DNA from: Multifurca ochricompacta
Lineage: Eukaryota; Basidiomycota; Agaricomycetes; Russulales; Russulaceae
Direction of reading: 5' to 3'
Assembly (NCBI GenBank): GCA_022496185.1
Contig: WTXG01000112.1
Location: forward strand, 57,399-121,398
Length of the DNA: 64,000 bases
Shown here: positions 1 through 10,830 of the stretch, piece by piece
Layout: every line of letters begins with the position of its first letter
How positions within the stretch are numbered: position 1 is the first letter of the stretch
Position numbers and translations under genes: made by a program
Notes under the pieces: generated by a model
Told to the model about the DNA's origin: nothing
What the model saw: only the letters and a program-made list of their open reading frames with translations
Databases searched by the model: none

Positions 1-1
1 G

Positions 2-3000
2 GATAAAGATTTCTATCCAGTCATCATTACGTCCCTTGGATACGATTATGCCGCACGACACCCTCTCACCCATGCTATTGTCATGGGATTGGCCGTCACC
101 TGGAGTGACGTAGAGCCTGTGGATCAGGTATATTGTTATGTTACGAAAGCATCGGAACTGGCCCAGGCAGAGGCACAGAAGAACCCAGAAAGAACATTTG
201 AAGAAGTAGTCCCTGCAGAGTATCATCGACATTGGAAGGTCTTCTCAGAGGAAGAATCACAACGCTTCCCTCCCTCTTGACCCTGGGACCATGCTATTGA
301 CTTCGTCCCGGATGCCCCACGATCAGTGGACTGTAAAATTTATCCCCTATCACAGCCAGAGAAGGAGGCGCTTTCTACCTTCCTGGAGGAACACCTGGCA
401 AAAGGATACATACGACCTTCCAACTTGCCTTATGCATCACCCTTCTTTTTCATTAAAAAGAAGGACGGGAAACTGCGACCGGTACAGGATTACAGACGGA
501 TTAATGAACTCACGGTGAAAAACAACTACCCGCTTCCTCTAATCTCAGAGATTATCGACAAAATGCGTGATAAAGCCCTGTTCTCAAAGATGGACGTTTG
601 TTGGGGATACAATAACATTCGCATCTGAGAAGGCAACCAGCCCAAAGCCGCTTTCAAGACCAATCAAGGACTCTTTGAACCCAACGTCATGTTCTTTGGC
701 TTAACGAACTCACTGGCAACCTTCCAGGCCATGATGAACCACATTTTCCGAGACCTGATCCTTACAGAAGAGGTCATAGTATATATGGATGATATCCTGG
801 TAGCCACGAAAGATGACATTCACCATCACCGAACCCGAGTTCATGAGGTATTAGAGATCCTAGCAAAACACGATCTCTATTTGAAACCTGCCAAATGTTC
901 CTTTGAACAAAAGACTGTCGAATATCTGGGTGTTATCCTGGAAGGAGGGCAAGTGCGCATGGACCCCATAAAAGTACAAGGCATTCGAGAATGGGCCGCC
1001 CCCCAGTGTACCAAGGACATCAGATCATTCATTGGATTTTGCAATTTCTACCGACGTTTCGTCAAAGGATTCTCGGCCATCGCCCAACCGCTCAATGACC
1101 TATTGAAAAAGAATGTGCCATGGCACTGGGATGAACTACAGCAGCAGGCATTCGACCAAATAAAAGCAATTATCAGTTCCGAGCCAGTCCTTATCCAACC
1201 TGACCTGGCCAACCCCTTTGAACTAGAGGTTGATGCTTCCATGTATGCCAACGGCACAGTCTTATCACAAAGAGATACCAAAGGAATTCTTCATCCTGTT
1301 GCATTTTACTCAGAAACGTTCTCATCGGCAGAAAGGAATTATGACATTTGGGACAGAGAACTATTAGCTATCGTAAAAGCATTACGACATTGGCGACCAT
1401 ACTTGGCTGGATCCCCGCACAAAACCATCATCTACACAGACCACTCCAACCTTTTGTACTGGAGAGAACTGCACAAGATCAGCCGATGAATAGCACGAGA
1501 AGTCTTAGAGCTCGAAGAGTACAACTTCACACTCAAACACCTACCTGGAGCTCGTAATGCACGAGCTGATGCCCTGTCTAGACCAACTGGACGAGATGAA
1601 GGGGAAAACGACAATGATAATATTGTCGTCTTACCAGAAGATGTCTTCACAAAAACCGCTGTTGTTAGCCTCCATGACATGGATCTATGGGCCCAAGTAA
1701 CGCAGAACATGAACCAGGAACTGTGCAAATCCTGGGCAGAGCCGCATAACATAAAAATGAAAGACGGCCTCTGGTGGAAGGATGGCGATTGATTGGTTGT
1801 CACCGGTGGTGACAACATTAAGAGGGGGGTGATTCATTTTCACCATGACCTTCCCTCCGCAGGACACCCCGGCATCACAAATACCTACGCCCTTGCCAAA
1901 CGAGATTACTGGTGGCCAAACATGAAAAAGGATGTTGAAGCATATGTCAAAGGATGTGCAGAATGCCAGGCAAACAAAGTAAACACTCACCCAAAACTGC
2001 CAGCACTTTCACCCATTACACCAATCGCGACAGCTCCCTTCCAGACCATTGCTATGGATTTTATTGTCAAACTGCCACAGTCACAAGGATATGACTCCAT
2101 ACTCACCATCATGGACCATGACTACTCGAAGGCTGCCCTCTTCATCCCCTGTAATGAGACAATATCAGCAGAAGGGGTTGCGAAACTCTACTTAGACCAT
2201 GTCTACCGACATTATGGACTGCCGCAGAAGATTATTTCTGACCGAGACCCACGATTCGCCTCCATGTTTGCTCGAGCCCTCTGTAAACGCCTCGACATCT
2301 GGCAGAACATCTCCACTGCATATCACCCCCAGATGGATGGACAGTCAGAACGGACAAACCAATGGTTAGAACAATACCTTCAGTTCTGGTGTAACGAACG
2401 ACAGAATGACTGGGCAGAATGGCTAGCGACAGCTGAGTTTGCGCACAATAGTTGGCCAAATGGAACGACGAAGACCACTCCCTTCTCCCTTATTATGGGA
2501 TGGAACCCCCGCACCACATGGACAGACAAACCCACGAATGTACCATCTGTAACACAACGTATCGGCCAATGGGAGGAAATACGGGAATCGGCCAGTAGAA
2601 ACCTTCAGAAGGCGCAAAAGACCCTAGCTGAGAAACCTACTAGGTTTACGCCCTACCAGGTTGGAGATCAGGTCTGGTTAGAAGGGCGCAATATCCATAC
2701 GTCACACCCAATGGCAAAATTAGCTCCCAAGCGCCACGGCCCCTTTGCAATTGAACGGAAGCTCTCAGACGTTACGTACAAGCTCACATTACCCGTCACC
2801 TGGAAGATACATCCCGTCTTCCATGCCAGCCTTCTAATGCCGTACAAAGAAACTGCTATTCATGGACAGAACTTTCCCAGACCTCCCCCTGACCTCGTTG
2901 ACGGGGAACCAGAATGGGAAGTGGAACGTATTGCTGATGCCAAATGGAAGGGTTGCAGACGTAATCGGAAGCTCCATTACTTGATCAAATGGAAGGGATT

Positions 3001-3157
3001 CCCAGATGCTGACAGCTCGTGGGAGCCTGCTGCAGATGTCTTTGCACCCAGGCTTGTCGAAGACTTCTATAGACACCACCCAGAGGCAGATAAAGAGCCA
3101 GAGAAAATACAGGTTGCCGAACATCTCTCCCCCTCACGATCAACCAGAAGCCCACTT
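2..3157 (+). pseudogene. pol: Element A pol polyprotein, four nonsense codons
   Basis: Reverse transcriptase (YMDD at 782-793), RNase H (DASMYANG and YTDHSNL segments), an HHCC plus DD35E integrase and a C-terminal chromodomain lie in one frame, with no frameshift. Four TGA stops break it at 278, 626, 1487 and 1790. Alignment with element B suggests that at least the last two were CGA arginine codons. The chromodomain (about 2920-3070) has the usual aromatic cage pattern and a WKGFPDADSSWEP core, which marks the chromovirus branch that targets heterochromatin. No stop follows the chromodomain. The frame runs on to the Tc1 insertion at 3157 and, without it, straight into the ATG of the next ORF. 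Confidence 0.92.
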
Positions 3158-3520
3158 ACAGTGCCTCACAAAACTGAGTCAATGTTTTGCACTTTTGCAC
3201 TGTTTGTTGAATATTGCATCAGCCAAAACAAATATAAACAAAGTCTTGGTATACCATAAAAGGTACAAGATAAGGGTTATGTAATGCAACAATGATTATG
3301 TAATTATGATCAAAACCTGTGGAGCTATGCCCATTTCAAATTGGGGACTCATTGACTCAGTTTTGTGAGTGGGTATCAGAAATATCAGAATCTGATGTTC
3401 CACCAAATGTACAGCAACCAATCCTTAATATATGGTTACCATAGTTATATTAATATTGATGGGACCTGGAATAGAGCTATTTGACCATGGTTTACATTCC
3501 CAGAATATTATAATTTCCCA

Positions 3521-3933
3521 ATGCACCCCACCTCCTCTGCTCAGAAAGAAAACATGCTCTCTCTGGCCTCTGAAGGTCATTCCACTCAGTCATCTCATTT
3601 AGTCATCCTTCCAAGCTCTCTGCTACCTCTGAACATGCTATCATCATACAAATCACCACAGGAAAGGTTGCCAATGCTGTCCAGGCCACAAAGCACATCA
3701 ATTCTATCATCCCCAACCATGTCTCTTCACAAACTGTGCACTGGGTTCTTAAACAACATTCATTCAAGGCTGTAACAAAGAAGAAAAGGCCACTACTCTC
3801 TGCAGTACATTGCAAGAAGCACTTTGCCTTTGCTTTGAAGTACCAAAACTGGACTATGGAGGACTGGAAGAGGGTCATTTGGTCAGATGAGACCAAAATC
3901 AACAGGTTTGGGTCAGATGCCAGTCCTCCATAG
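3521..3933 (+). pseudogene. Tc1-type transposase fragment, left arm and loop
   Basis: This is the N-terminal half of a Tc1/mariner transposase in two frames (3521-3775 and 3736-3933). The second part reads through the arm into the loop and carries WKRVIWSDETKINRFGSDA, the region of the first catalytic aspartate of the DDE/D domain. The fragment then stops where the sequence turns back on itself, so the second and third catalytic acids are absent. Compared with the right-arm copy, 75 bp coding for the helix-turn-helix are missing. Confidence 0.8.
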
Positions 3934-4011
3934 TCCAGTTTTGGTACTTCAAAGCAAAGGCAAAGTGCTTCTTGCAATGTACTGCAGAGAGTAGTGGCCT
4001 TTTCTTCTTTG

Positions 4012-4341
4012 TTACAGCCTTGAATGAATGTTGTTTAAAAACCCAGTGCACAGTTTGTGAAGAGACATGGTTGGGGATGATAGAATTGATGTGCTTTGTG
4101 GCCTGGACAGCATTGGCAACCTTTCCTGTGGTGATTTGTATGATGATAGCATGTTCAGAGGTAGCAGAGAGCTTGGAAGGATGACTAAATGAGATGACTG
4201 ATGGTTGGGAAGGAGGGTCCTGAGTGTCCTAGAGACTGTGGACTGGCTGAGGCTGAGTCTGGAGGCAATAGTGTGAGTGGAATGACCTTCAGAGGCCAGA
4301 GAGAGCATGTTTTCTTTCTGAGCAGAGGAGGTGGGGTGCAT
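4012..4341 (-). pseudogene. Tc1-type transposase N-terminus, right arm
   Basis: This inverted copy of the left-arm sequence encodes 109 residues. It keeps the segment HTIASRLSLSQSTVSRTL, a typical helix-turn-helix of Tc1/mariner transposases that binds the inverted ends. The DDE catalytic domain is missing. Because it is the mirror of 3521-3775, the two would pair in RNA. Confidence 0.78.
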
Positions 4342-4704
4342 TGGGAAATTATAATATTCTGGGAATGTAAACCATGGTCAAATAGCTCTATTCCAGGTCC
4401 CATCAATATTAATATAACTATGGTAACCATATATTAAGGATTGGTTGCTGTACATTTGGTGGAACATCAGATTCTGATATTTCTGATACCCACTCACAAA
4501 ACTGAGTCAATGAGTCCCCAATTTGAAATGGGCATAGCTCCACAGGTTTTGATCATAATTACATAATCATTGTTGCATTACATAACCCTTATCTTGTACC
4601 TTTTATGGTATACCAAGACTTTGTTTATATTTGTTTTGGCTGATGCAATATTCAACAAACAGTGCAAAAGTGCAAAACATTGACTCAGTTTTGTGAGGCA
4701 CTGT

Positions 4705-5433
4705 ATGTCCTCCTCTAAGATCCATGCCTCAGCCGCCATCGATGCATTTCCTGTACTTACTCCTGTGCATCCTCCTTCTCGCCCACTTTCTCCTGTTGAC
4801 TACGATGCGACCACCCAAGTGGCCCAAGGGGACAGAATCATTGACATTGACGAAGATTTTAATCTGCCCAAACACCCCCATCCCAACGATCTGATCGATG
4901 TTGACTTTGGTGACGAATCCCCTGAATTCCCGTTTTTCCCCAACGACCCCAACTCACAGTTTTACTTTCCACTCATGATCCCATCGACCAAAAACGACGG
5001 TACTACGGAGGTGGCCAAGTACATTTACTACACCAACGAAGGTATGGACGTAGCCGGGTGCTTAGAGAAAGGGGGACCCGTCTATGGGGCCCCAGTCTAC
5101 CTCGAAGAAAAGAACGTCAACCAGCTGCATTACGTCTTAGGACCCGAACACTTGCAACACCTCTCAGCCCATGACCCACGCGCCTTCGCGATCAATGAAG
5201 TGCTTCGGGACCTACGGATGCCACGACTGACTGCCGAAATTGCACGACTCCGCAAGTTCCAGGCACTTCGAGACAACTTAGAAATGCAACGCCGCGACTA
5301 TGAGCGACAAATGGTAAAGATCAATCGAGGGGTTTTTGACATAGAGCATCACTTGGCAAGCATCAGGACAAGGTTGGAGAGAGGAGAGGCATACCAGACT
5401 ATTTCCGAACAGTACACCGACATTTTTGTGTGA
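4705..5433 (+). CDS. Element A post-pol ORF2, conserved unknown protein (242 aa)
   Basis: I do not recognise this family. I chose the ATG at 4705 because it aligns with the starts in B (15915), D (41292) and E (28021). Its A is the right-hand TA duplication of the fold-back element. The protein has a variable, acidic, Pro-rich N-terminal third and a SPEFPFFPNDPNSQFYFPL segment. A core with YTNEGMDVAGC and GPVYGAPVYLEE follows, and then a helical, charged C-terminal third likely to form a coiled coil. I see no membrane segment or signal peptide. Four copies in the window share the core, so it is a real element gene. It ends in TGA and is followed in the same frame by ORF3. Confidence 0.82.
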   Translation: MSSSKIHASAAIDAFPVLTPVHPPSRPLSPVDYDATTQVAQGDRIIDIDEDFNLPKHPHPNDLIDVDFGDESPEFPFFPNDPNSQFYFPLMIPSTKNDGTTEVAKYIYYTNEGMDVAGCLEKGGPVYGAPVYLEEKNVNQLHYVLGPEHLQHLSAHDPRAFAINEVLRDLRMPRLTAEIARLRKFQALRDNLEMQRRDYERQMVKINRGVFDIEHHLASIRTRLERGEAYQTISEQYTDIFV

Positions 5434-5490
5434 CCACTCCCTCGTCACCGCCTCGACCTGGCACCCTGGCTTAACCCTCACTGCTTCGAA

Positions 5491-5895
5491 ATGCCATGCC
5501 TTCACGAAAACCCCGATGGCAAGCTTTGCTGGCGCTGCAACAGCAAGTATCACCTCAGCTGGTGTTGCCCCAAGGCCGCGAAACGATGCCGACACTGTCA
5601 AAGCACTTCACACTGGAGTCGCCAATGCCTATTCAGACGACTTACGCAGGCCCCCACTATCCAGAACCCCTCAGGGTGGTGCGGCAAATGTCTCTCTCAC
5701 AACGCCGGGCACCGAGAGATTGACTGTCATGTTTACGACGGCTGCTTTCGCTGTGGGAGACGGGGGCCCTACGGTTTTCTACGAACACACGTTTGCCCTG
5801 CAGACGAAGAAAAGGAGAACTACGATGCTGATCACTACACCGTAGCTGACGACTATCTCTCCCTGGTCCAGGATGATGACAGTATGCCAATCTAG
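5491..5895 (+). CDS. Element A post-pol ORF3, zinc-knuckle protein (134 aa)
   Basis: This small Cys/His-rich protein has two clear CX2CX4HX4C knuckles (CWRCNSKYHLSWCC and CRHCQSTSHWSRQC). A third looser CX2CX6HX4C motif (CGKCLSHNAGHREIDC) and a fourth Cys cluster follow. The C-terminus is acidic. Such knuckles bind nucleic acid in Gag proteins, so RNA or DNA binding is likely, though the role is unknown. It lies in the same frame as ORF2. Only the TGA at 5431 separates them, because the 57 nt between have no other stop. It is intact. Confidence 0.82.
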   Translation: MPCLHENPDGKLCWRCNSKYHLSWCCPKAAKRCRHCQSTSHWSRQCLFRRLTQAPTIQNPSGWCGKCLSHNAGHREIDCHVYDGCFRCGRRGPYGFLRTHVCPADEEKENYDADHYTVADDYLSLVQDDDSMPI

Positions 5896-5911
5896 CTGGC
5901 TCTGCTAGAAC

Positions 5912-5926
5912 TTAGAGAGGGGGTAA
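5912..5926 (+). promoter_or_regulatory. Polypurine tract of element A
   Basis: The purine-rich TTAGAGAGGGGGTAA lies directly before the 3' LTR, where plus-strand DNA synthesis starts. The same AGAGGGGGTRA core precedes the 3' LTRs of B and D, and a close variant precedes that of C. Confidence 0.8.
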
Positions 5927-6521
5927 TGTTACAAACCCCACTGCGTCATCTTGTTTTCTTCTCCCCATCATGTGACTCGCTGTTGGGACATGTTGATCCC
6001 CTTTGTTGACTGTGTTGTGACTGGCTTTGTCCTTGTTTGTCCCTTATCTCTGACTCATGCTGTGCTTATCTATGACTCGTACCTTACACCAGAACGCTTA
6101 CGTATTTTCCCACCAGAATCGCGACTGTACCAGATTCGTCTAAGTACATTCTCACCTGGCCCACTTGACTCCGTTCCCTCTTTGGATATATTACAACTTC
6201 GTTGATACACTGAGTATGATACTCCGATTCAGACTCCGATCTCTATTACGTATATAAGGCCTGCCTAGATAGCCTGTATGCCTTAGACTCGACTTCTTAA
6301 TTGACTTGGTGCATTACCTTCTGGGTGATTCCTAAGACCCGACCTTTGAATCGTCTCAGTGCTTTTGGCACTTCTCCGCTCACCGATACTAAGGGATTAG
6401 CTCCTTGGTACCGACTTCTCACCCAAACTCCGTGTACTTGAAAGACAGTGCACACCTGACTTCATAGTTTCGCTATGCAACTTATTGCACGTCGTGATGA
6501 ACGCCTGCACCAGGCATTACA
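5927..6521 (+). repeat. Element A 3' LTR (595 bp)
   Basis: It starts TGTTACAAAC and ends GGCATTACA. A TATATAA box lies at 6251-6257, and AGACTCGACTT starts 34 nt downstream (6285-6295). The same pair at the same spacing occurs in B and D, so this should be the transcript start. The LTR sits inside the copia RT gene, cutting it just before the YVDD site. Confidence 0.9.
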
Positions 6522-7552
6522 TACATAAAGAATGACATAAAGTGAATCATCCCCCTCCTTTTGATGAAACATGTATACTCCTGCATCAGAGTATGTCCGA
6601 GTGAAGCCCAGTTCATTAAGAACTGCATGGAATTGAAGATTCCATGCTCGGGAGGCTTGTTTGAGGCCATATAATGCTTTTTGTAGCCTACAAACTTTGG
6701 ACTCTTGACCAGCAATGATGAAACCAACCGGTTGCTCCATATATATTTCCTCATCCAGATTGCCATGTAGGAATGCCAATTTGACATCCATTTGGTGGAT
6801 TTCCCAATCCTCTAGTGTAGCTAGCACTAGTAATAATCTAAGAGATTCATATCTGGCGACTGGGGAAAATGTTTCATCAAAGTCCACCCCTTCTATTTGG
6901 GTGAAACCTTTTGCCACAAGCCTAGCACGAAACCGTCCATCTGGTTTCAGCTTAAAAACCCATTTTGACTTGACTGCCTTTCTTCCTTTTGGAAGATCTT
7001 CAAGGTGCCACACATTAAGTTTATCTAAGGCATCAATTTCATATTTACATGCCTCAAGCCATTCATTGGCATTGTCAGACTGCATTGCCTCCTGAAAAGT
7101 CAGGGGATCTCTGTAAGAGACTCCTGCAGCATTTAGCAACTCCATATGCCCAAGTCTGGACGAACCCTGCACGAACTCAGCATTATCCTCATTATAGATT
7201 CAAGGATTCAGGCGTCGTGAACGTTTGGGACAGGCAGTATCAAGATCTATATCTTCCTGCACAGCCCTGTCACATTGCTGAGAGCATGGACTTTCCCTAG
7301 TAAAAACTGGTTGGGGAAGTCTGCCAACATTCTTTTTAGACTGTCTTTTGGCACAGATTCTCTGGGGGAGTTCAGATGGTTCCATTATTTGACATGGAGG
7401 TGTCTGATAGATAGTTTGATTGTGTGTGTCAAGCTCATTTTCAGGTGTGGTAGGCTCAGGATTTACTTGAGGAGGTTCCACTACCTCCTGTTCCTCAACC
7501 TCGGCTTCCTTATCTTCAGGAACCTGAGGAACTGTGGCTATTGCTGGTTGAG
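6522..7552 (-). pseudogene. pol: Copia integrase tail and reverse transcriptase, truncated
   Basis: The segment holds the variable linker after integrase, then the RT domain. RT motifs visible are KSKWVFKLKPDGRFRARLV, the ETFSPVARYESLR core, HQMDVKLAFLHGNL and ALYGLKQASRAW. The frame is cut at YVILYV, immediately before the catalytic YVDD, by the end of element A. A TGA at 7200 is a second lesion. RNase H is missing. It joins in frame across the solo LTR to the integrase piece. Confidence 0.9.
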
Positions 7553-7557
7553 GCTGG

Positions 7558-8190
7558 TGTCACAGCCAGGTGTCTGCTGCATCTGATCGTGTTTCAAGGG
7601 GTCAAGAGCTCTCAAGATGCGGAGCGCACTCAAGATTCAAGGGCTACTATAGAAGGCCCAGTCCAGGTCAAAGTTTCAGGTGCCCACGACGTTATGGAGG
7701 GGGCGCGTGCAGGAAACGAGTCGAGAGCAGTGGCAATCAGCCCTGCTAAAGTCACTGGGGAAGAAGGCTCTCCAAGCTGCTACTTAGGGAGTTCAAGGGG
7801 GGTCTTTGTGAAGTCGAATACACCTGTATTAGGCACAAGAGAACAGACTTAAGGTCTGTCTCAGTAAATCTAGTAGCTTAAGTACATCTTGAGTGAGGCA
7901 CAATCAGTAAATGTAAGCTAACTAGAAGGTTCCAACATGTATCCAAGTAACCATATGCTCCAGGGGTTATGCCCTGAGCTGAGATGAGAAGTAATAAGAG
8001 GGGTTGCACCCTCTGTAGCACAAGCGTGATGTGCACTTAAACAAGCAAATGATAAGTAATGTCAGTCCCTTGTCACATGACTCGAGGGCAGAAATTAGAA
8101 ACTCGAAACCGAATGCGCGCGCATGTGCAACTCAAAAAATGTCACGTTCTCGTCACAACCTGTGTCACAAAAACATTGCAAACCATCACA
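7558..8190 (-). repeat. Solo LTR, element C family (633 bp)
   Basis: It is flanked by GCTGG on both sides (7553-7557, 8191-8195). It begins TGTCACAGCCAGGTG and ends CCATCACA. It shares with the C LTRs both ends, the AGAACAGACTT start-site motif (plus-strand 7840-7850) and the GAGGGGTTGC(A/G)CCCTC hairpin. No internal element sequence is left, which is the usual result of recombination between two LTRs. Its sense strand is minus, inferred from C. Confidence 0.9.
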
Positions 8191-9460
8191 GCTGGACAGA
8201 CCTCTCAACTTCTAAGACAAAAGGCGTAACTTTTTCCTTTTGCTTTCCCTTGCTGTCCTTAGCAAGGTTGGATGGGAAGGACCCTTCATCAAATGTCACA
8301 TCTCTTGACAATACAAAGGATCGAGTATGCATATCCCAAAGAAGGTATCCTTTTGAGTGGGGTGCATACCCGACAAAGACTGTTTCCCTGGCTTTGTGAT
8401 CCAGTTTACGTCTTTTGTCCTCTGGGACAGTATAATAGGCTAAGCAGCCAAATATTTTAAAGTACAAGACATCTGGAATGTCCCCATCCAGAAGCTCAAG
8501 TGGTGTCCTCCACTTATTAGAGTGGATAGGCGTTCTGTTGTATATGTGACAGGCTGTTCGCACTGCACATTCCCAGAAACCAAGGGAAAGACCAGCATGA
8601 TGCAACATACTGGTAGCCTTTTCCATAATGGTTCTGTTGAACCTTTCAGCCCTTCCATTCTGTTGTGGGGAATATGGCATTGTCAATTTATGCTCTATGC
8701 CAGCCTTCTCAAGTATTGACTTCAGCTCCCTATTGACAAATTTGCCACCTCGGTCTGTATGTAAGGTCTTTATTTTCCTGTCTGTTTTATTTTCCAGGAA
8801 TGCCTTAATATTACAAAAGACCGATGTAAATTCATTTTTAGCTTTCATAGCAACAACCAGAGCAGTTCTGCTAAAGTTGTCTATGAAAGTGGCGAAGTAT
8901 AGGTTCCCTTGAATTGAAGTACATTGCAAAGGACCAACTAGGTCACTATGAATGACTTCCAAGGGTGCTGAAGCTCTCTTTTGAGAGGGAGGGAATGGAA
9001 GATGGTGTGATTTTCCCATTTCACAGCCATAACACGGCTTGTCTTCCACTTGGCTATTATCTATACTAAGGCCTTTTACAGCCTTAGGAGCATGTCTTTT
9101 GAGGGCCTCTTTTGACATATGACCCATGTGTAAATGCCAGGTATCAAGGCTACTTGATGCAGATTTGTGGGAAGCAGTATTTAGATTCTGCATAGTTTTC
9201 CCAAAGACCCAATAGAGTCCCATAGCCTTGACACCTTCCACTATAATTGTATTATTGTACTTTATTTTGACCTCAGATGGAGAAAATTCCACTGAGCCGC
9301 CCTTGTCTGTGATGCAGCTAGTCAACAGTATTCTTTCACTGCCAGGCATGTAAAAGACATTATTTAACTCTAACTCATAATTGTTTCGAGTTTTGAGTAT
9401 GACTTTGCCTGTTCCTTCGACTTGGACTATGGATCCATCACCAATTGTCACCTGATGTCC
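8191..9460 (-). pseudogene. pol: Copia integrase
   Basis: The zinc-binding integrase N-terminus (HLHMGHMSKEAL then CYGCEMGK) is followed by the DDE core. The core has IHSDLVGPL, LHTDRGGKFVN and MPYSPQQNGRAERFNRT, so the DD35E triad is complete. Downstream is the copia-type NRTPIHSNKWRTPLE region. The frame is open over about 420 residues until the solo LTR. It is separated from gag-protease by one in-frame TAG at 9461. Confidence 0.92.
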
Positions 9461-10238
9461 CTAATGTGGGAAATACTCAGAGAAATCTTCTAAGTATGGT
9501 GTAAAGTGAGTGGTGGCTCCGCTGTCCATCATCCAAGGATTGCTGCCATCATCGACTTCTTGCGTATGCTCGGTCATCATATAAAGTGAAATACGAGGTG
9601 TCTCATGCACCTCCTGTATTCTGCCACTACCATTAACTATGGTAGCTACTTGTGTGGAGTTTGTTTGTACACTGGGGCCTTGCCCCTTCCTCTTGTTGCC
9701 CTTTTTGCCTGCATCAGCATTGGCTCTGTCCTGTTTCCTTTGCCGACATTCATTAGCCTTATGGCCCAGCTTCTGGCAATAGAAGCAGGTGACATCATTG
9801 GACGATGATGCACCTGCAGGTTGTGGCATGAAAGTTACTTGTTTTTTGTTTTTATTTTTGTTGACATGGGCTGCCTTGTTAAGGGCAGCCCCAACACCAC
9901 TTCCTGCAGGGCCAGCTAGTTGGCTTTCCTCATTTAGGAACCTTTGTACAAGGTCCTGAGGGGAAAGGCGGTCAGGAGGACCTGACGCCAGGATAGAGCC
10001 AGCAATGGCAGAGTAGGATGGAGGCAGGGATTGGAGCAAAATAAAGCTCATCTGGAGATCAGAGATCTCCATCCCATTCTCTTTGAGAGTGCTCCTCACA
10101 TCCAACACATGCTGCAACTGGGGTCTGAATTGCTTGCCCTCCTCCAAGCAGAAGGAGGACACAGAACACCACAAGTTGTAGGTGGCCATGCTACCTACTG
10201 AGCCATAGAGTGATTCCAAACGCTCATACTTGGCATTG
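9461..10238 (-). pseudogene. gag: Copia gag C-terminal half and protease
   Basis: A UBN2-like copia Gag segment leads to one zinc knuckle (CFYCQKLGHKANEC) and then the protease active site (WMMDSGATTHF). The gene is cut at 10238 by element B inside a duplicated CATTG. Its upstream part lies at 17743-17829 and 25141-25379. It ends in a premature TAG (9461-9463) in the same frame as the integrase. Confidence 0.9.
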
Positions 10239-10830
10239 TGTTACAATCTCTACCGAGCAACCCCATTTTCTTCCACCTCCCCAACAGCGACCCGTCCCTG
10301 CTGCCCTCTCTGCACTTCATGATCATGTCCCCGTCCTGGGACCCATCACATGCTTTACTCCCATCCCCGTGACTTGCTTTGGACTTGTTGACATGCTGTA
10401 TACTTATGTTTACCTTCTTCTCTCTTATCTTGCTATCTCCTTATCTTTACGTTCGGACACTTACTTAATACCCTATCAGAAGCCCGACTTTATGCCATCT
10501 GCTTCCGTATATTTGGGCCCACCTGACTCCGTTATCTTATCTATAGATGCCCATTCGATTACATATATAAGTCCGCTGTAACTACATTGTAGACCTCAGA
10601 CTCGACTTATTGAATACATCGGTGTTTGTCTTTCAGACTTCCCCTTGCGATCTTGACTCGTCTGTCTCAGTGCTTTTGGCACTTTCCACTCAACATCGTC
10701 TTAGGGAACAGCCCCTTTGACTTTGACTTATTCCCTTGAAACTCCAAGAGGTCCTATTGACCTCTTATCTGAAACCCTTGACCAACGCTGTCGCACAAGT
10801 TGTGCAGAACGTCCCGCACCGGACATAACA
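10239..10830 (+). repeat. Element B 5' LTR
   Basis: It begins TGTTACAATC and ends GGACATAACA, giving short inverted TGTTA/TAACA ends. U3 runs to about 10597. The region around 10669-10690 has a small CAGTGCTTTTGGCACT hairpin. It is 592 bp, the same length as the 3' copy. Confidence 0.95.
10564..10608 (+). promoter_or_regulatory. LTR core promoter and predicted transcript start
   Basis: TATATAA (10564-10570) is followed 34 nt later by AGACTCGACTT (10598-10608). This fits a fungal Pol II start site. The 11-mer is the exact reverse complement of the primer-binding site at 10833-10843, so the first bases of the RNA could prime its own reverse transcription. Confidence 0.8.

Larger units (their letters stand above)
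3159..4703. mobile_element. Fold-back Tc1/mariner element (giant inverted repeat)
   Basis: Both ends read CAGTGCCTCACAAAACTGAG into the element and are flanked by TA (3157-3158, 4704-4705), the Tc1/mariner target duplication. The left arm (3159 to about 3867) and right arm (about 3920-4703) are near-perfect reverse complements. About 50 bp of unpaired transposase sequence (3868-3919) forms the loop. The right arm is 75 bp longer because the left arm lost an in-frame 75-bp piece of the helix-turn-helix region. Neither arm holds a full transposase, so mobility would need a helper. A transcript through it would fold into a hairpin with about 700 bp of stem. Confidence 0.93.
1..6521 (+). mobile_element. 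Ty3/gypsy chromovirus A, 5' end outside the window
   Basis: The window opens inside the protease-RT linker of this element. What remains is pol, a fold-back Tc1 insertion, two post-pol ORFs, a purine tract and a 595-bp 3' LTR. The LTR starts TGTTACA and ends ATTACA. The next five bases, TACAT (6522-6526), continue the copia RT gene and are the expected right target duplication. The left duplication and 5' LTR would lie before position 1. It belongs to the same family as B and D: same gene order, same LTR layout and about 592-595 bp LTRs. It still holds many CpG sites, so it is less decayed than D, but pol has four stop codons. Confidence 0.93.

Noticed and set aside
1432..1990. Long minus-strand ORFs opposite element A pol (128 and 101 residues).
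   Set aside because: They are antisense shadows of conserved pol codons with no family resemblance of their own.
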